Assembly (NCBI RefSeq): GCF_007860095.1
Contig: NZ_SJPT01000008.1
Location: 45,361-109,360 of the forward strand
Length of the DNA: 64,000 bases
From: Novipirellula galeiformis
GTDB taxonomy: Bacteria > Planctomycetota > Planctomycetia > Pirellulales > Pirellulaceae
Reading direction: 5' to 3'
The translations under genes were made by a program, and so were the position numbers. Below are positions 44,985-53,713 of the stretch, piece after piece; within the stretch, counting starts at the first letter, position 1, and the number at the start of each line of letters is the position of its first letter. Under the pieces are notes generated by a model. That model had not been told where the DNA came from. It saw only the letters and a program-made list of their open reading frames with translations, and did not search any database.

Positions 44985-46712
44985 TTATTCGGCCAAATGC
45001 TTGTTGAGTGCTTTGTCCCGTCGCAGATGCCAATAGGCAAATACGAAATACGTGACCGTGAAAACGAATCCCCAGGTATAAAATGTCGCGGCATTGCTTT
45101 GGTAGCTCAGCATGTCCGGACTCCAAAACATGACCTTGATTGCCAGAATCAACGTAAGTGCCAAGCTGGTTCGGGAGACGACACGCAAGCCTTTGGACAG
45201 CAGGGAATGATCCTTCACTGGCTCGCCTTCGGTGATCGCTTGCTGGGTCTGGAATTCCTTGATCGCCGTGTTCCTCTCCCGCTCGGCCTGTTCTTCAGCC
45301 GGATACTTCTCCGCAGCCCCATACTGCTTTGCCAACACGGTGTACAACAGGATCGTGAAGACCCACGTTGGCAGAAACAGATAGTAAAACGACATCACGT
45401 TCATCGCATTCAACCCGAATCCGAACGCCAGCCCGGCGATCCAGGAAGCGACCGCTGGAGTGCTGTGATTCAGCTTGCGGTAGGTCATCCAGTATCGAGT
45501 GAACCCGATGCGCGGAAAGAGGACGTGCTCGGCAAATACAATCGCCCCCACCGGCACGACCAATAACCCCGCATACGTCAGCAAGGGAAGCATTTGGCCA
45601 AACACAAATGGAAAACAGGCGATCACCACGGTCACACATCCCACCGTGAACGTAACCATTTTACGTGAATGATTGTGGAAGATCGCCTGGGCGGCTAACC
45701 CTGCCCGATACAGATTCGCGTTCGCCGTCGTCCAGCCAGCGACAATCACAATTACATATCCCGACCAACCCAAGGCGTTGTACGCTACGTCCCCCGGATC
45801 AAGCTGGGCGATGGTCGACTTCAGCAGCACCGCCGCCCCCGCCCCCATGATGCCTGAGGCAATCCAGGCGACATAGTGCCCAAACAGCATCCCCGCACTA
45901 GTACACAATCCATAGATCGAACGTTTTGCATAGCGCAACAACGCCATGTCGATCAAACCAAAGTGCGTGATCGTATTGGCCGCCCAGGCGAAGCCGATCA
46001 CTTCCAACAATCCGATGCCTGGGGCTCCGTTGCTGTCCACTCCGGTCCAAATCGTCTGGTCTCCAATCGTGATGAATTCTCCGATGCTCCACAGTTCGGT
46101 GCGGCCCAGCACCGATTCCGCCAGCGCCGGGAACAACACTAACGCACCGCTGATAAACATCACCACCAACCAGGGCCCGCAAATCCCCGAGAATTCGGCA
46201 ACCGCATTAAAGCCATACATCGCCACCAGCACGACGATCATTCCAACGGCCAGCACGACCAACACGAACAATCCATTGGTGGGATACCACTGCAATTGCG
46301 CAGGAATATTGAACAACAGCCGCACCGCTGTGCACGATACCGTAATCATGGCTGCCGAGATGACCGTAAAGATCAGCACGTTGGCCCAGTTGTAGAGGTT
46401 GGTCATCGAGTCACCGGCGATCTTGTGCAGATACGTGTACAGACTCAGCCGGGTTTGCACCGCAATCGGCGCGGTAATGAGCGTCCAACTGAGGATCGCC
46501 AGCACATTTCCGATCAACAGTCCGATCAGAATGTCTTGCGTCGTCGCCCCCAAAGCGACGAAGGTCGCACCGATCACAAACTCGGTCGCAGCGACATGCT
46601 CGGCTGCGTACAGACCGACGAAGTGCGTCCAGCCGTGAAGCTTATGATCGGGAATCGGCAGCTGCTCCGACTTCATACTCGCAATCGACTGCGGGTCCGT
46701 GCTGATGCTCAT
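44985..46712 (-). CDS. NCS1 family permease
   Basis: 575 aa with about 12 helices. AEHVAATEFVIGATFVALGA at helix 1 and GYVIVIVAGWTTANANLYRA at helix 8 are typical of the NCS1 nucleobase-cation symporter family. NCS1 members usually carry purines, pyrimidines, hydantoins or vitamins, not sugars. Its operon partner is a polyol dehydrogenase, so the cargo may differ from the family norm. The start is the ATG at 46712. Upstream lies an inverted repeat at 46856-46886 shared with the divergent mscS-type gene. Confidence 0.85.
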   Translation of the reverse strand: MSISTDPQSIASMKSEQLPIPDHKLHGWTHFVGLYAAEHVAATEFVIGATFVALGATTQDILIGLLIGNVLAILSWTLITAPIAVQTRLSLYTYLHKIAGDSMTNLYNWANVLIFTVISAAMITVSCTAVRLLFNIPAQLQWYPTNGLFVLVVLAVGMIVVLVAMYGFNAVAEFSGICGPWLVVMFISGALVLFPALAESVLGRTELWSIGEFITIGDQTIWTGVDSNGAPGIGLLEVIGFAWAANTITHFGLIDMALLRYAKRSIYGLCTSAGMLFGHYVAWIASGIMGAGAAVLLKSTIAQLDPGDVAYNALGWSGYVIVIVAGWTTANANLYRAGLAAQAIFHNHSRKMVTFTVGCVTVVIACFPFVFGQMLPLLTYAGLLVVPVGAIVFAEHVLFPRIGFTRYWMTYRKLNHSTPAVASWIAGLAFGFGLNAMNVMSFYYLFLPTWVFTILLYTVLAKQYGAAEKYPAEEQAERERNTAIKEFQTQQAITEGEPVKDHSLLSKGLRVVSRTSLALTLILAIKVMFWSPDMLSYQSNAATFYTWGFVFTVTYFVFAYWHLRRDKALNKHLAE

Positions 46713-46855
46713 GATGTCGTCATGGGGTGATAAGTAAGATTGGATAAGCCGCGCGGGACACCGGTCGTCGGGGTCTCGCTATCGGGTCATTGTCGCAGGT
46801 TCGGTTTCATTACGCCAGTTTCGAGACGTTCGCAAAGTTCCAAGAGAGAGGCAGC

Positions 46856-46886
46856 ATCGTGTTGCTGCTGCTGCGTGGAACACGAT
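46856..46886. promoter_or_regulatory. Inverted repeat in the divergent permease/MscS control region
   Basis: ATCGTGTT (46856-46863) and AACACGAT (46879-46886) are exact inverted arms separated by GCTGCTGCTGCGTGG. The 234-bp region separates two divergently read genes, so this is a plausible operator. A hairpin is the alternative. Confidence 0.45.
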
Positions 46887-46946
46887 TTGCGGCATTCAGG
46901 TAATTTGCGGGAGGTTTAGCATTATTTCTCCAACCCATGCATTGTT

Positions 46947-48227
46947 ATGTTCCATCGACGTTGTTTCTCGCTGCTGGCGATTTCTCTGGTCTTATCGCTC
47001 CCCTCGTTCGCCCAACCGACCCAACAGCCCAGCGCTGACGATGCGGAGCAGCAAGCCAATGCGCCGGCGGAAACGGTCGCGGTCGCAGGTGTCGTTGACG
47101 ATGCCGCGATTCGCCAGCGGTTAACAAAAATTTATGACGCCGCCAGCAAAGCGGGATGGTTGACCAACAGCGAAGTCATTCTCGACAGCGGCATCGTCAC
47201 GCTCAAGGGACAAGCCGACACCGACGAGCACCGCGAATGGGCATCCAATGTCGCGCGAAAGACCGAAGATGTGGTCGCCGTCATCAATGAACTTACCCTC
47301 GATGACAGTGTGGATCTGCAAAGCACTCAGGAAGTGGTCCAAAGCTCTCTGACTGTCCTTTGGACTGACTTTCTGAAGCGTTCGCCGTTGTTGATCGCAG
47401 CGCTGTTGGTGCTCGTGATCACTTACCTATTTGCCAAAGCGATCGCGTGGATCACCCACCGGTTACTCGACCAACGGGGGATCCGCTCGAGTCTCAAAGA
47501 CTTGGTGTACCAACTGACGTCCATCGCCGTTTGGATTGTGGGGCTGCTCGTTGCGACGGTGATTGCGTTCCCAGGCATGACGCCCTCCAAAGCGTTGACG
47601 GTGCTGGGGCTCGGTTCGGTGGCGATTGGATTCGCCTTCAAAGACATCTTCGAAAACTTCTTCGCGGGAATTTTGATTCTTTGGCGGTACCCGTTTGATC
47701 GAGGGGATTTCATTACCTGCGAAGGCCTGACCGGCAAAGTCGAACAGATCACGATTCGCAATACCCTGATTCGACGACTCGACGGCGAGCTAGCCGTGGT
47801 CCCAAACGCGACGCTCTTCAAGAACAACGTGGACGTGTTGACGAGCCAACCGCAACGCCGTGTGCGGCTGATCTGCGGCGTTGCTTATGACGAGGACGTC
47901 GACGAATCGCGGAAGGTCATCGAATCAGCGGTTCTGTCCTGCGAATCGGTCCAGGGCAAACGGACCGTTGAAGTCTTTGCTCAAGAATTTGCCAATTCCA
48001 GCGTCAACTTTGAAGTGGCATGGTGGACGGGATCCCGACCGATCGATATCCGTCGCAGTCGCGATGAAGTCGTCGCGGCCATCAAGCGTGCCCTCGACGA
48101 TGCCGGTATCGAAATCCCCTTCCCGTATCGAACGTTGACTTTCAAAGACCCCGCGATTGCCCAGGCGATTGGGGCGGCGGTCGAAACCCCGCAGCCCGAC
48201 GAAGCCCCACAGCCAGACGAGCGCTGA
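46947..48227 (+). CDS. BON domain - MscS mechanosensitive channel
   Basis: 426 aa. A signal peptide (LLAISLVLSLPSFAQ), then a periplasmic BON domain (residues about 50-115: KAGWLTNSEVILDSGIVTLK, VINELTLDDSVDLQS), then helices (SPLLIAALLVLVITYLFAKA, IAVWIVGLLVATVIAF) and the MscS pore/beta domain (VLGLGSVAIGFAFKDIFENF, YPFDRGDFITCEGLTGKVEQ). BON domains bind membranes and are found fused to some channels and secretins. It is likely to release solutes at low osmolarity. The start is the ATG at 46947. Confidence 0.88.
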   Translation: MFHRRCFSLLAISLVLSLPSFAQPTQQPSADDAEQQANAPAETVAVAGVVDDAAIRQRLTKIYDAASKAGWLTNSEVILDSGIVTLKGQADTDEHREWASNVARKTEDVVAVINELTLDDSVDLQSTQEVVQSSLTVLWTDFLKRSPLLIAALLVLVITYLFAKAIAWITHRLLDQRGIRSSLKDLVYQLTSIAVWIVGLLVATVIAFPGMTPSKALTVLGLGSVAIGFAFKDIFENFFAGILILWRYPFDRGDFITCEGLTGKVEQITIRNTLIRRLDGELAVVPNATLFKNNVDVLTSQPQRRVRLICGVAYDEDVDESRKVIESAVLSCESVQGKRTVEVFAQEFANSSVNFEVAWWTGSRPIDIRRSRDEVVAAIKRALDDAGIEIPFPYRTLTFKDPAIAQAIGAAVETPQPDEAPQPDER

Positions 48228-48380
48228 AATAAGGCGGCCCTGAAACGCGGCGGCACTGAAACGCGGCGTCCGGTTCGTCAACCGCCCACCGCGCCGCCAT
48301 CACGACTGCCTCGCCCCTTTCCCGTACAATCAATCCCTTGCAATCCGTCTTCGCTGAAGACAGGATCGGACCGCGTGGGT

Positions 48381-48428
48381 CGCACAGTACGTCAATCGCA
48401 CAGTACGTCAATTGCACAGTACGTCAAT
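48381..48428. repeat. Three 16-bp tandem repeats ahead of a sulfatase gene
   Basis: Three head-to-tail copies of CGCACAGTACGTCAAT (T replaces the first C in the third), followed by a partial fourth. They end 88 bp before the sulfatase start, inside its probable promoter or leader region. Confidence 0.92.
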
Positions 48429-48516
48429 TGCACTGTGACCATCCATCCTTTGACCACTCATCCGGCATGTTCCGATTTTATCCCATTTCTCGACTTGCCA
48501 CTGGAACGCATTTGCC

Positions 48517-50187
48517 ATGTCAAGCTCAAGCAGAATGTCCGCGGCGATCAAGCCATCGTTGATCGTCGTACCGCTGTTTCTATTGCTCTGCGGCGTGGAC
48601 GCTGCGAACGCTCAAACCAGTGTGGCGGAGACATCGCGTCCCAATATTTTGTTTGTCTTCGCTGACGATTGGGGGCGCCAGGCGAGTAGTTATGCCAGCG
48701 TCGATTCGATCAGTCGTGCGGTCCAAACACCCCACTTTGATCGCATCGCCCGAGAGGGAGTGTTGTTTAAGAACGCCTTCGTGAACGCACCGTCGTGTAC
48801 CCCTTGTCGCAGTTCGTTGGTGTCGGGGCAATACTTTTGGCGGACCGGGCGAGCTGCGATTCTGCAAGGCGCGGTGTGGGACATGACGATTCCAGCTTGG
48901 CCACTGTTATTGCGAGACGCGGGCTATCATCTTGGCAAAAGTTATAAAGTCTGGGGGCCGGGAGTGCCTGCGGATGCACCGATCGGCGGCAAGCAGTATG
49001 CGTTTGAGAAAGCCGGCCGTCAGATCAACCAATTCTCACAGCACGCAACCCGGTTGGTTGCCAAGGGACAAACGGTGGTCCAGGCCAAGCAGGAATTGTT
49101 GGAGCAGGTCCGTGCCAATTTTGCCACATTTTTGTCGCAACGAGATCCCAGCCAACCCTTTTGTTTTTGGTACGGGCCCACCAACGTGCACCGCAAATGG
49201 GTGCGCGGTTCTGGCAAGTCGTTGTGGGGGATCGATCCTGATGCGCTCCAGGGAATGCTACCGCCATTTTTGCCTGATGTTCCGACGGTGCGTGAGGACA
49301 TCGCGGACTACCTGGGCGAAGTCCAAGCGTTCGATGCCTCATTGGGGGTGTTGTTGCAGGAATTGGCCCAATCGGGAATGTACGACAATACGATCATCGT
49401 CATTAGCGGCGATCATGGGCCAGCGGGTTTCCCACACGGAAAATGCAATTTGTACGATTTTGGGACGCGGGTCAGCTTGGCGGTGGCGGGGCCGAAAGTG
49501 CCGGGGGGACGCGTCGTCGATGATTGGGTCAGTCTGCCCGATTTGGCTCCCACCTTTCTCGAGGCCGCCGGGGTGGAGATTCCCAGCGTGATGACAGCCC
49601 AGAGTTTGTGGCCCGTGTTGCAAGCGACCACGCAGGGACAGGTCGATCCGGATCGCAAGCAGGTCTTTATGGGACGCGAACGGCATGTGGAAATGGCACG
49701 CCCTGGGTATCGACCCTACCCGCAGCGTGCCATTCGCACGCCCGACCATGCGCTGGTGATCAATTTCAAACCCGATCGTTTCCCATTGGGCGATCCCTAC
49801 CGGCTCGATAGCGATAATCCGCCGACGACCCAGCAGGTACAGGAGAAAACCTTTGTAACATTGGCGGATGAGGATGCGGGCCCGACCAAGGCGTGGTTGG
49901 TCGATCATCGTAACGACTCGCAGTGGAAGCCCATTTACGAAAATGCGTATGGCAAGCGTCCGCGCGAAGAGTTGTTTGACATGCGTACCGATCCCCATCA
50001 AATGCACAATGTGGCTGGCGATCCCGCCTATGCAGACGTGCTGAGCGAGTTGCGTGACCGTTTGATGGACGAGCTCCGTCGCAGCGGGGATCCGCGAGTC
50101 GTAAACGATGGCGAGTTTTTCGAAACGCCTCCGATGGCCGGCCCGCTGCCCGACGATGTGCCTCATCCCAATCGCAAGCTGAAGTGA
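48517..50187 (+). CDS. Secreted sulfatase (heparan N-sulfatase-like)
   Basis: 556 aa formylglycine-dependent sulfatase. A signal peptide precedes RPNILFVFADDWGRQASSYA (metal-binding DD). The maturation motif is C94-T-P-C-R98 followed by SSLVSGQYFWRTGRAA. The C-terminal half has IIVISGDHGPAGFPHGK and LPDLAPTFLEAAGVE, as in SGSH/arylsulfatase S1 enzymes. It needs a formylglycine-generating enzyme encoded elsewhere. Substrates in this group are usually sulfated polysaccharides; the exact one is unknown. The ATG at 48535 is a second possible start. It converges with the next sulfatase, 44 bp away. Confidence 0.9.
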   Translation: MSSSSRMSAAIKPSLIVVPLFLLLCGVDAANAQTSVAETSRPNILFVFADDWGRQASSYASVDSISRAVQTPHFDRIAREGVLFKNAFVNAPSCTPCRSSLVSGQYFWRTGRAAILQGAVWDMTIPAWPLLLRDAGYHLGKSYKVWGPGVPADAPIGGKQYAFEKAGRQINQFSQHATRLVAKGQTVVQAKQELLEQVRANFATFLSQRDPSQPFCFWYGPTNVHRKWVRGSGKSLWGIDPDALQGMLPPFLPDVPTVREDIADYLGEVQAFDASLGVLLQELAQSGMYDNTIIVISGDHGPAGFPHGKCNLYDFGTRVSLAVAGPKVPGGRVVDDWVSLPDLAPTFLEAAGVEIPSVMTAQSLWPVLQATTQGQVDPDRKQVFMGRERHVEMARPGYRPYPQRAIRTPDHALVINFKPDRFPLGDPYRLDSDNPPTTQQVQEKTFVTLADEDAGPTKAWLVDHRNDSQWKPIYENAYGKRPREELFDMRTDPHQMHNVAGDPAYADVLSELRDRLMDELRRSGDPRVVNDGEFFETPPMAGPLPDDVPHPNRKLK

Positions 50188-50231
50188 TGGGGCGCGATGC
50201 TAGGAATGGGCGTTCGACCTCTCACAATCGG

Positions 50232-51761
50232 TCACTTCGTTTCCCGCTGGATCGCTGCTCGCGGGATCTGGCTGCGGAAAGTCTTCAACATGGATTGGTG
50301 CTCGGAAGCTCCGGCCAAATTGGTCCACTCGTTCGGATCGTTGGCCATATCGTACAGTTCTTCGCTCGCGTCGTCGTAACGAATGTATCGCCAACGATCC
50401 GAACGCAGGGAAACGTTTCCTGGGTTGAACGAAGTGAGCACGACTCGATTGGTTGAGAGTTCGGGATCATGCAGCAGTGGAACAAGGCTTTCGCCATCGA
50501 GCGTTTGGCGAACCGATACGTCACACAGTTGTGCGAGCGTGGGGTAGAGGTCAATTAAACCCACCGGGCGGTCACACGTTTGGCCGAGACGTTTGTAGTT
50601 CGCCGCCATTTTCTTTGGCGGCACGACCGCAAGCAACACGCGTGTCGACCGTTCCCATCCGGTCCATTTGCCCCAATGCTGCTTTTCGCCAAGATGCCAA
50701 CCGTGATCACTCCATAACACGATCACCGTGTTGTCGCCGTATTCGCTGCGATCCAAACCATCGAGCAACCGCCCGATTTGTGCGTCGACGAACGTAGTGC
50801 AGGCGAGGTAGGCCTTGACCGCTTCTTCCCATTGGCCGTGTCGGACGACCGTGCAGTGCAACCCCGCCGTGTCCGCTTCCAATGCCCAGCGCCGACCCGT
50901 CGTCCCCAGATCATCCAAGTCGGAATTCCGATACGGGGGTAACTGGATCGGTTGCCCTGCAAAGCGATCGAAGTAGGGTTTCGGTGCCCAAAGCGGAATG
51001 TGGGGGCGATAGAATCCAACCCCCAAAAAGATCGGTTTGCCGTGCGACTTGCTCAACTGTTCAATGGCCCAGGTCGTGATCTGAGTGTCACCCATGGCCG
51101 AATCGGGGACATCGAGTGGGCCCCAGTCAAACGACTCACCACCGGCCTTGTCTGGATTTCGATCTGAAGGCATGCCATTGAGGGGAAGCGTGATCGGATC
51201 GGAGTGGTCAACGACGACGCGATGCCTCGGATGGTCCGTCCCTTTGGATGGCAGTTCTTCTTCGGTGTAAGCGACGGCATCGCGGGTGAAAGGACTCCAA
51301 CGTTGCTCGACATCGAAGTGCTCGTCAAACATCTTGCGATTCGCTGCGGCACCGGAGTGTGTCAACTTGCCCGTGCCCAATGTGTGATACCCCGCCGCAT
51401 GGAACGCTCGCGGCAGCAGTTGGAAATCGGGATGGTGCTGAGGTACCTTTTTACTTTTGTTAGACCAGACGCCTGACCTCCAAGGCATAATGCCGCTGAA
51501 CACCGCGGCGCGGGACGGATTGCAGGCCGGCGATGCGCAGTGAGCATTAGTAAACAGGACTCCTCGCTCGACCAGCCGGTCAATATGGGGCGTCTGTGCT
51601 TGCGGATGCCCACCAAGGCAACCGACCCAGTCATTCAAGTCATCAACGGCAATGAAGAGCACGTTGGGACGATCGCTTTCACGGGGGGCTTCGCCCAAGG
51701 CCAGGCCGCCCCAGAAAGGAATTAGTAGGCAGAGACCTAGAACCGCCGTCTTTCGATTCAT
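50232..51761 (-). CDS. Secreted sulfatase (iduronate-2-sulfatase-like)
   Basis: 509 aa. The signal peptide LGLCLLIPFWGGLALGEA is followed by RPNVLFIAVDDLNDWVGCLG, the formylglycine site C80-N-P-S-R84 (ACNPSRAAVFSG), and VGFYRPHIPLWAPKPYFDRF and VIVLWSDHGWHLGEKQHWGK, which resemble iduronate-2-sulfatase (IDS) proteins of planctomycetes. The start is the ATG at 51761; an in-frame ATG lies five codons upstream. It probably acts on sulfated uronic-acid polysaccharides, inferred from family only. Confidence 0.92.
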   Translation of the reverse strand: MNRKTAVLGLCLLIPFWGGLALGEAPRESDRPNVLFIAVDDLNDWVGCLGGHPQAQTPHIDRLVERGVLFTNAHCASPACNPSRAAVFSGIMPWRSGVWSNKSKKVPQHHPDFQLLPRAFHAAGYHTLGTGKLTHSGAAANRKMFDEHFDVEQRWSPFTRDAVAYTEEELPSKGTDHPRHRVVVDHSDPITLPLNGMPSDRNPDKAGGESFDWGPLDVPDSAMGDTQITTWAIEQLSKSHGKPIFLGVGFYRPHIPLWAPKPYFDRFAGQPIQLPPYRNSDLDDLGTTGRRWALEADTAGLHCTVVRHGQWEEAVKAYLACTTFVDAQIGRLLDGLDRSEYGDNTVIVLWSDHGWHLGEKQHWGKWTGWERSTRVLLAVVPPKKMAANYKRLGQTCDRPVGLIDLYPTLAQLCDVSVRQTLDGESLVPLLHDPELSTNRVVLTSFNPGNVSLRSDRWRYIRYDDASEELYDMANDPNEWTNLAGASEHQSMLKTFRSQIPRAAIQRETK

Positions 51762-52150
51762 GTTGATCGTCCTCATTCGTCGACCTCATTCGTGAACCCC
51801 AACGCGTCGTCACCGTGTCCGAACGCAGCCCTGTTGGCTCGAGCCCGTTGCGTCGAGCTCGTTGCGTCGGTCATTCAGTATAAGCTTTCCAAATCATCGT
51901 GAGCCCGCAATTCTGGTTCGTGTCTCCTTTGCCCCCGCGTTGGATTCGCTTGAACCACCCGTCGCTAACGCGTCCGATCACCGCTGCGTTTGGGCGCCGC
52001 CCCGTTTCGGGGCGATCGTATCTCAACGCAATGGTGCTTCGGCATGAAGTGCGTTTTTGATGGGCGAATCGAGTCTCGACGGGGGCCGATTTGAGCTATA
52101 CTGATGCCCACTTGTTTCAACGTCTCCCCTCAGTGGCTTCAAGGAAAACC
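51762..52150. other. Divergent spacer between sulfatase and propeller genes
   Basis: 389 bp with no gene. It contains an imperfect tandem pair, CGAGCCCGTTGCGT and CGAGCTCGTTGCGT (51840-51867), and a possible extended -10 (TGAGCTATACTG, 52092-52103) about 50 bp ahead of the ATG at 52151. Confidence 0.5.
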
Positions 52151-53479
52151 ATGAAAGATTTATGCGCAGCGGCGATGGTGCTGTGTTTTGCATCCGCTGC
52201 TTCACCGTCGTTCGGCGATAATCCAAACTGGCCACAGTGGCGGGGTCCTGCTGGCAGCGGCGCGACGTCGACGGTGGACGTGGTAACCCAGTGGGGGCCA
52301 GACCAGAACGTGAAGTGGCGGATCGATTTACCCGAGGCTGGCAATTCAACGCCAATCGTGTGGGGCGACCGAGTCTTTTTCACTCAGCCGCTCTCGGAGA
52401 CGAAACAGCGAAGTTTGTTTTGCGTCGATCGCAAAACGGGTCGCGAAATTTGGCGGCGCGGCGTGAAATACGACAAACCCGAGACTTCTCACAAAACCAA
52501 TCCCTATTGCTCGGCGTCGCCGGTCACCGACGGCGAGCGGGTGATGGCTTGGTTCGGCTCGGCCGGGCTGGTGTGTTGGGATTTCGACGGCAACGAATTA
52601 TGGCGTCGCGAACTCGGCACTCAGGAGCACATGTGGGGCTACGGCTCGTCACCGATTCTGTACGAAGACTTGTGCATTCTGTTGTTCGGTCCCGGAAACA
52701 ATGAGTTCATGATCGCCGTCGACAAAACCACTGGCGAAACTCGCTGGAAGCGGGACACGTTGGATGACGAAACCGAACGCGCCCTTAGCGGTCCCGAGAA
52801 TGACGGCAACGCCAACGATTTTACTAGCGAAAAAGAACGCAGCGAACGACTTCGCGGCGCCTGGAACACTCCCATCTTGGTTGAGGTCGATGGCCATGTC
52901 GAACTGGTCGCCATGCTGCCTCGCCGCGTCAGCGGATTTAATCCATTGACCGGAGAGCGGCTTTGGACCTGTGGCGGCGGAGCCCCGTTGGCGTACGCTT
53001 CGCCGATCGAGTCCGACGGCGTGGTCGTTGCCCTAGGTGGCTACAACGGCGCGTCGATGGCCGTGCGGGCGGGCGGTCGTGGTGATGTCACGCAGACTCA
53101 TCGAATCTGGCACAAACCTCAGGATACCGGATGGTTGGGAACCGGCGTGGCTGACGATGGTTCAATCTACATTTGCAATGCGGGCGGCGTGCTGAGTTGT
53201 ATCGACGTACAAACCGGCGAAGAGCTTTGGAAGGCACGCAGCGGCGGCGGGGGGACATGGTCTAGCATCACTCAAACCGGTGACGGGCGAATGTTCCTGC
53301 TGACCAAGTCGGGCACCACCACGGTCTTCACGCCCAATCCCAAAAAGCTCGAGCAAATCGCTGAGAATGCGCTCGATGAAAATACCAACGCGTCCGTGGT
53401 CGCCGCAGGCAACGATATCCTGATTCGGACCGACAAAGCCCTCTGGTGTTTTGCCGAACAAGTATCTGATTCCGAGTGA
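52151..53479 (+). CDS. Exported PQQ-type beta-propeller protein
   Basis: 442 aa. A signal peptide (MKDLCAAAMVLCFASAASPS) is followed by NPNWPQWRGPAGSG, a signature of planctomycete outer-surface PQQ-repeat proteins, and blades such as LFCVDRKTGREIWRRGVKYD, MIAVDKTTGETRWKRDTL and GGVLSCIDVQTGEELWKA. No dedicated quinoprotein dehydrogenase residues are visible, so a binding or scaffold role is as likely as catalysis. The ATG at 52151 is the natural start. It is followed by a bidirectional hairpin. Confidence 0.82.
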   Translation: MKDLCAAAMVLCFASAASPSFGDNPNWPQWRGPAGSGATSTVDVVTQWGPDQNVKWRIDLPEAGNSTPIVWGDRVFFTQPLSETKQRSLFCVDRKTGREIWRRGVKYDKPETSHKTNPYCSASPVTDGERVMAWFGSAGLVCWDFDGNELWRRELGTQEHMWGYGSSPILYEDLCILLFGPGNNEFMIAVDKTTGETRWKRDTLDDETERALSGPENDGNANDFTSEKERSERLRGAWNTPILVEVDGHVELVAMLPRRVSGFNPLTGERLWTCGGGAPLAYASPIESDGVVVALGGYNGASMAVRAGGRGDVTQTHRIWHKPQDTGWLGTGVADDGSIYICNAGGVLSCIDVQTGEELWKARSGGGGTWSSITQTGDGRMFLLTKSGTTTVFTPNPKKLEQIAENALDENTNASVVAAGNDILIRTDKALWCFAEQVSDSE

Positions 53480-53556
53480 GTCTCGAGTGAAGCCGCGCCA
53501 CGCAGACCGATTTTGAAGTGACGGTTGTTGTGGTCGTGGAGTGACCATTTCGATAG

Positions 53557-53580
53557 CCTCGGACTTGAGTCCGAGGCGTT
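53557..53580. terminator. Hairpin between convergent genes
   Basis: CCTCGGAC-TTGA-GTCCGAGG (53557-53576), followed by CGTTTT. It lies between the propeller gene (+, ends 53479) and the haem-dehydrogenase gene (-, ends 53714). Confidence 0.6.
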
Positions 53581-53713
53581 TTCGTCAAAAGGCATTCAAT
53601 CAACAAACGCGTAACGCACCGGCTTGTGATTTGCGGTCCCTTGAACGTCTTTGACGTTGCCGAATTTCTCTGCGTTGCCACTCATTTCTCTTGAGAGGGC
53701 CATCGCCGGTGGG

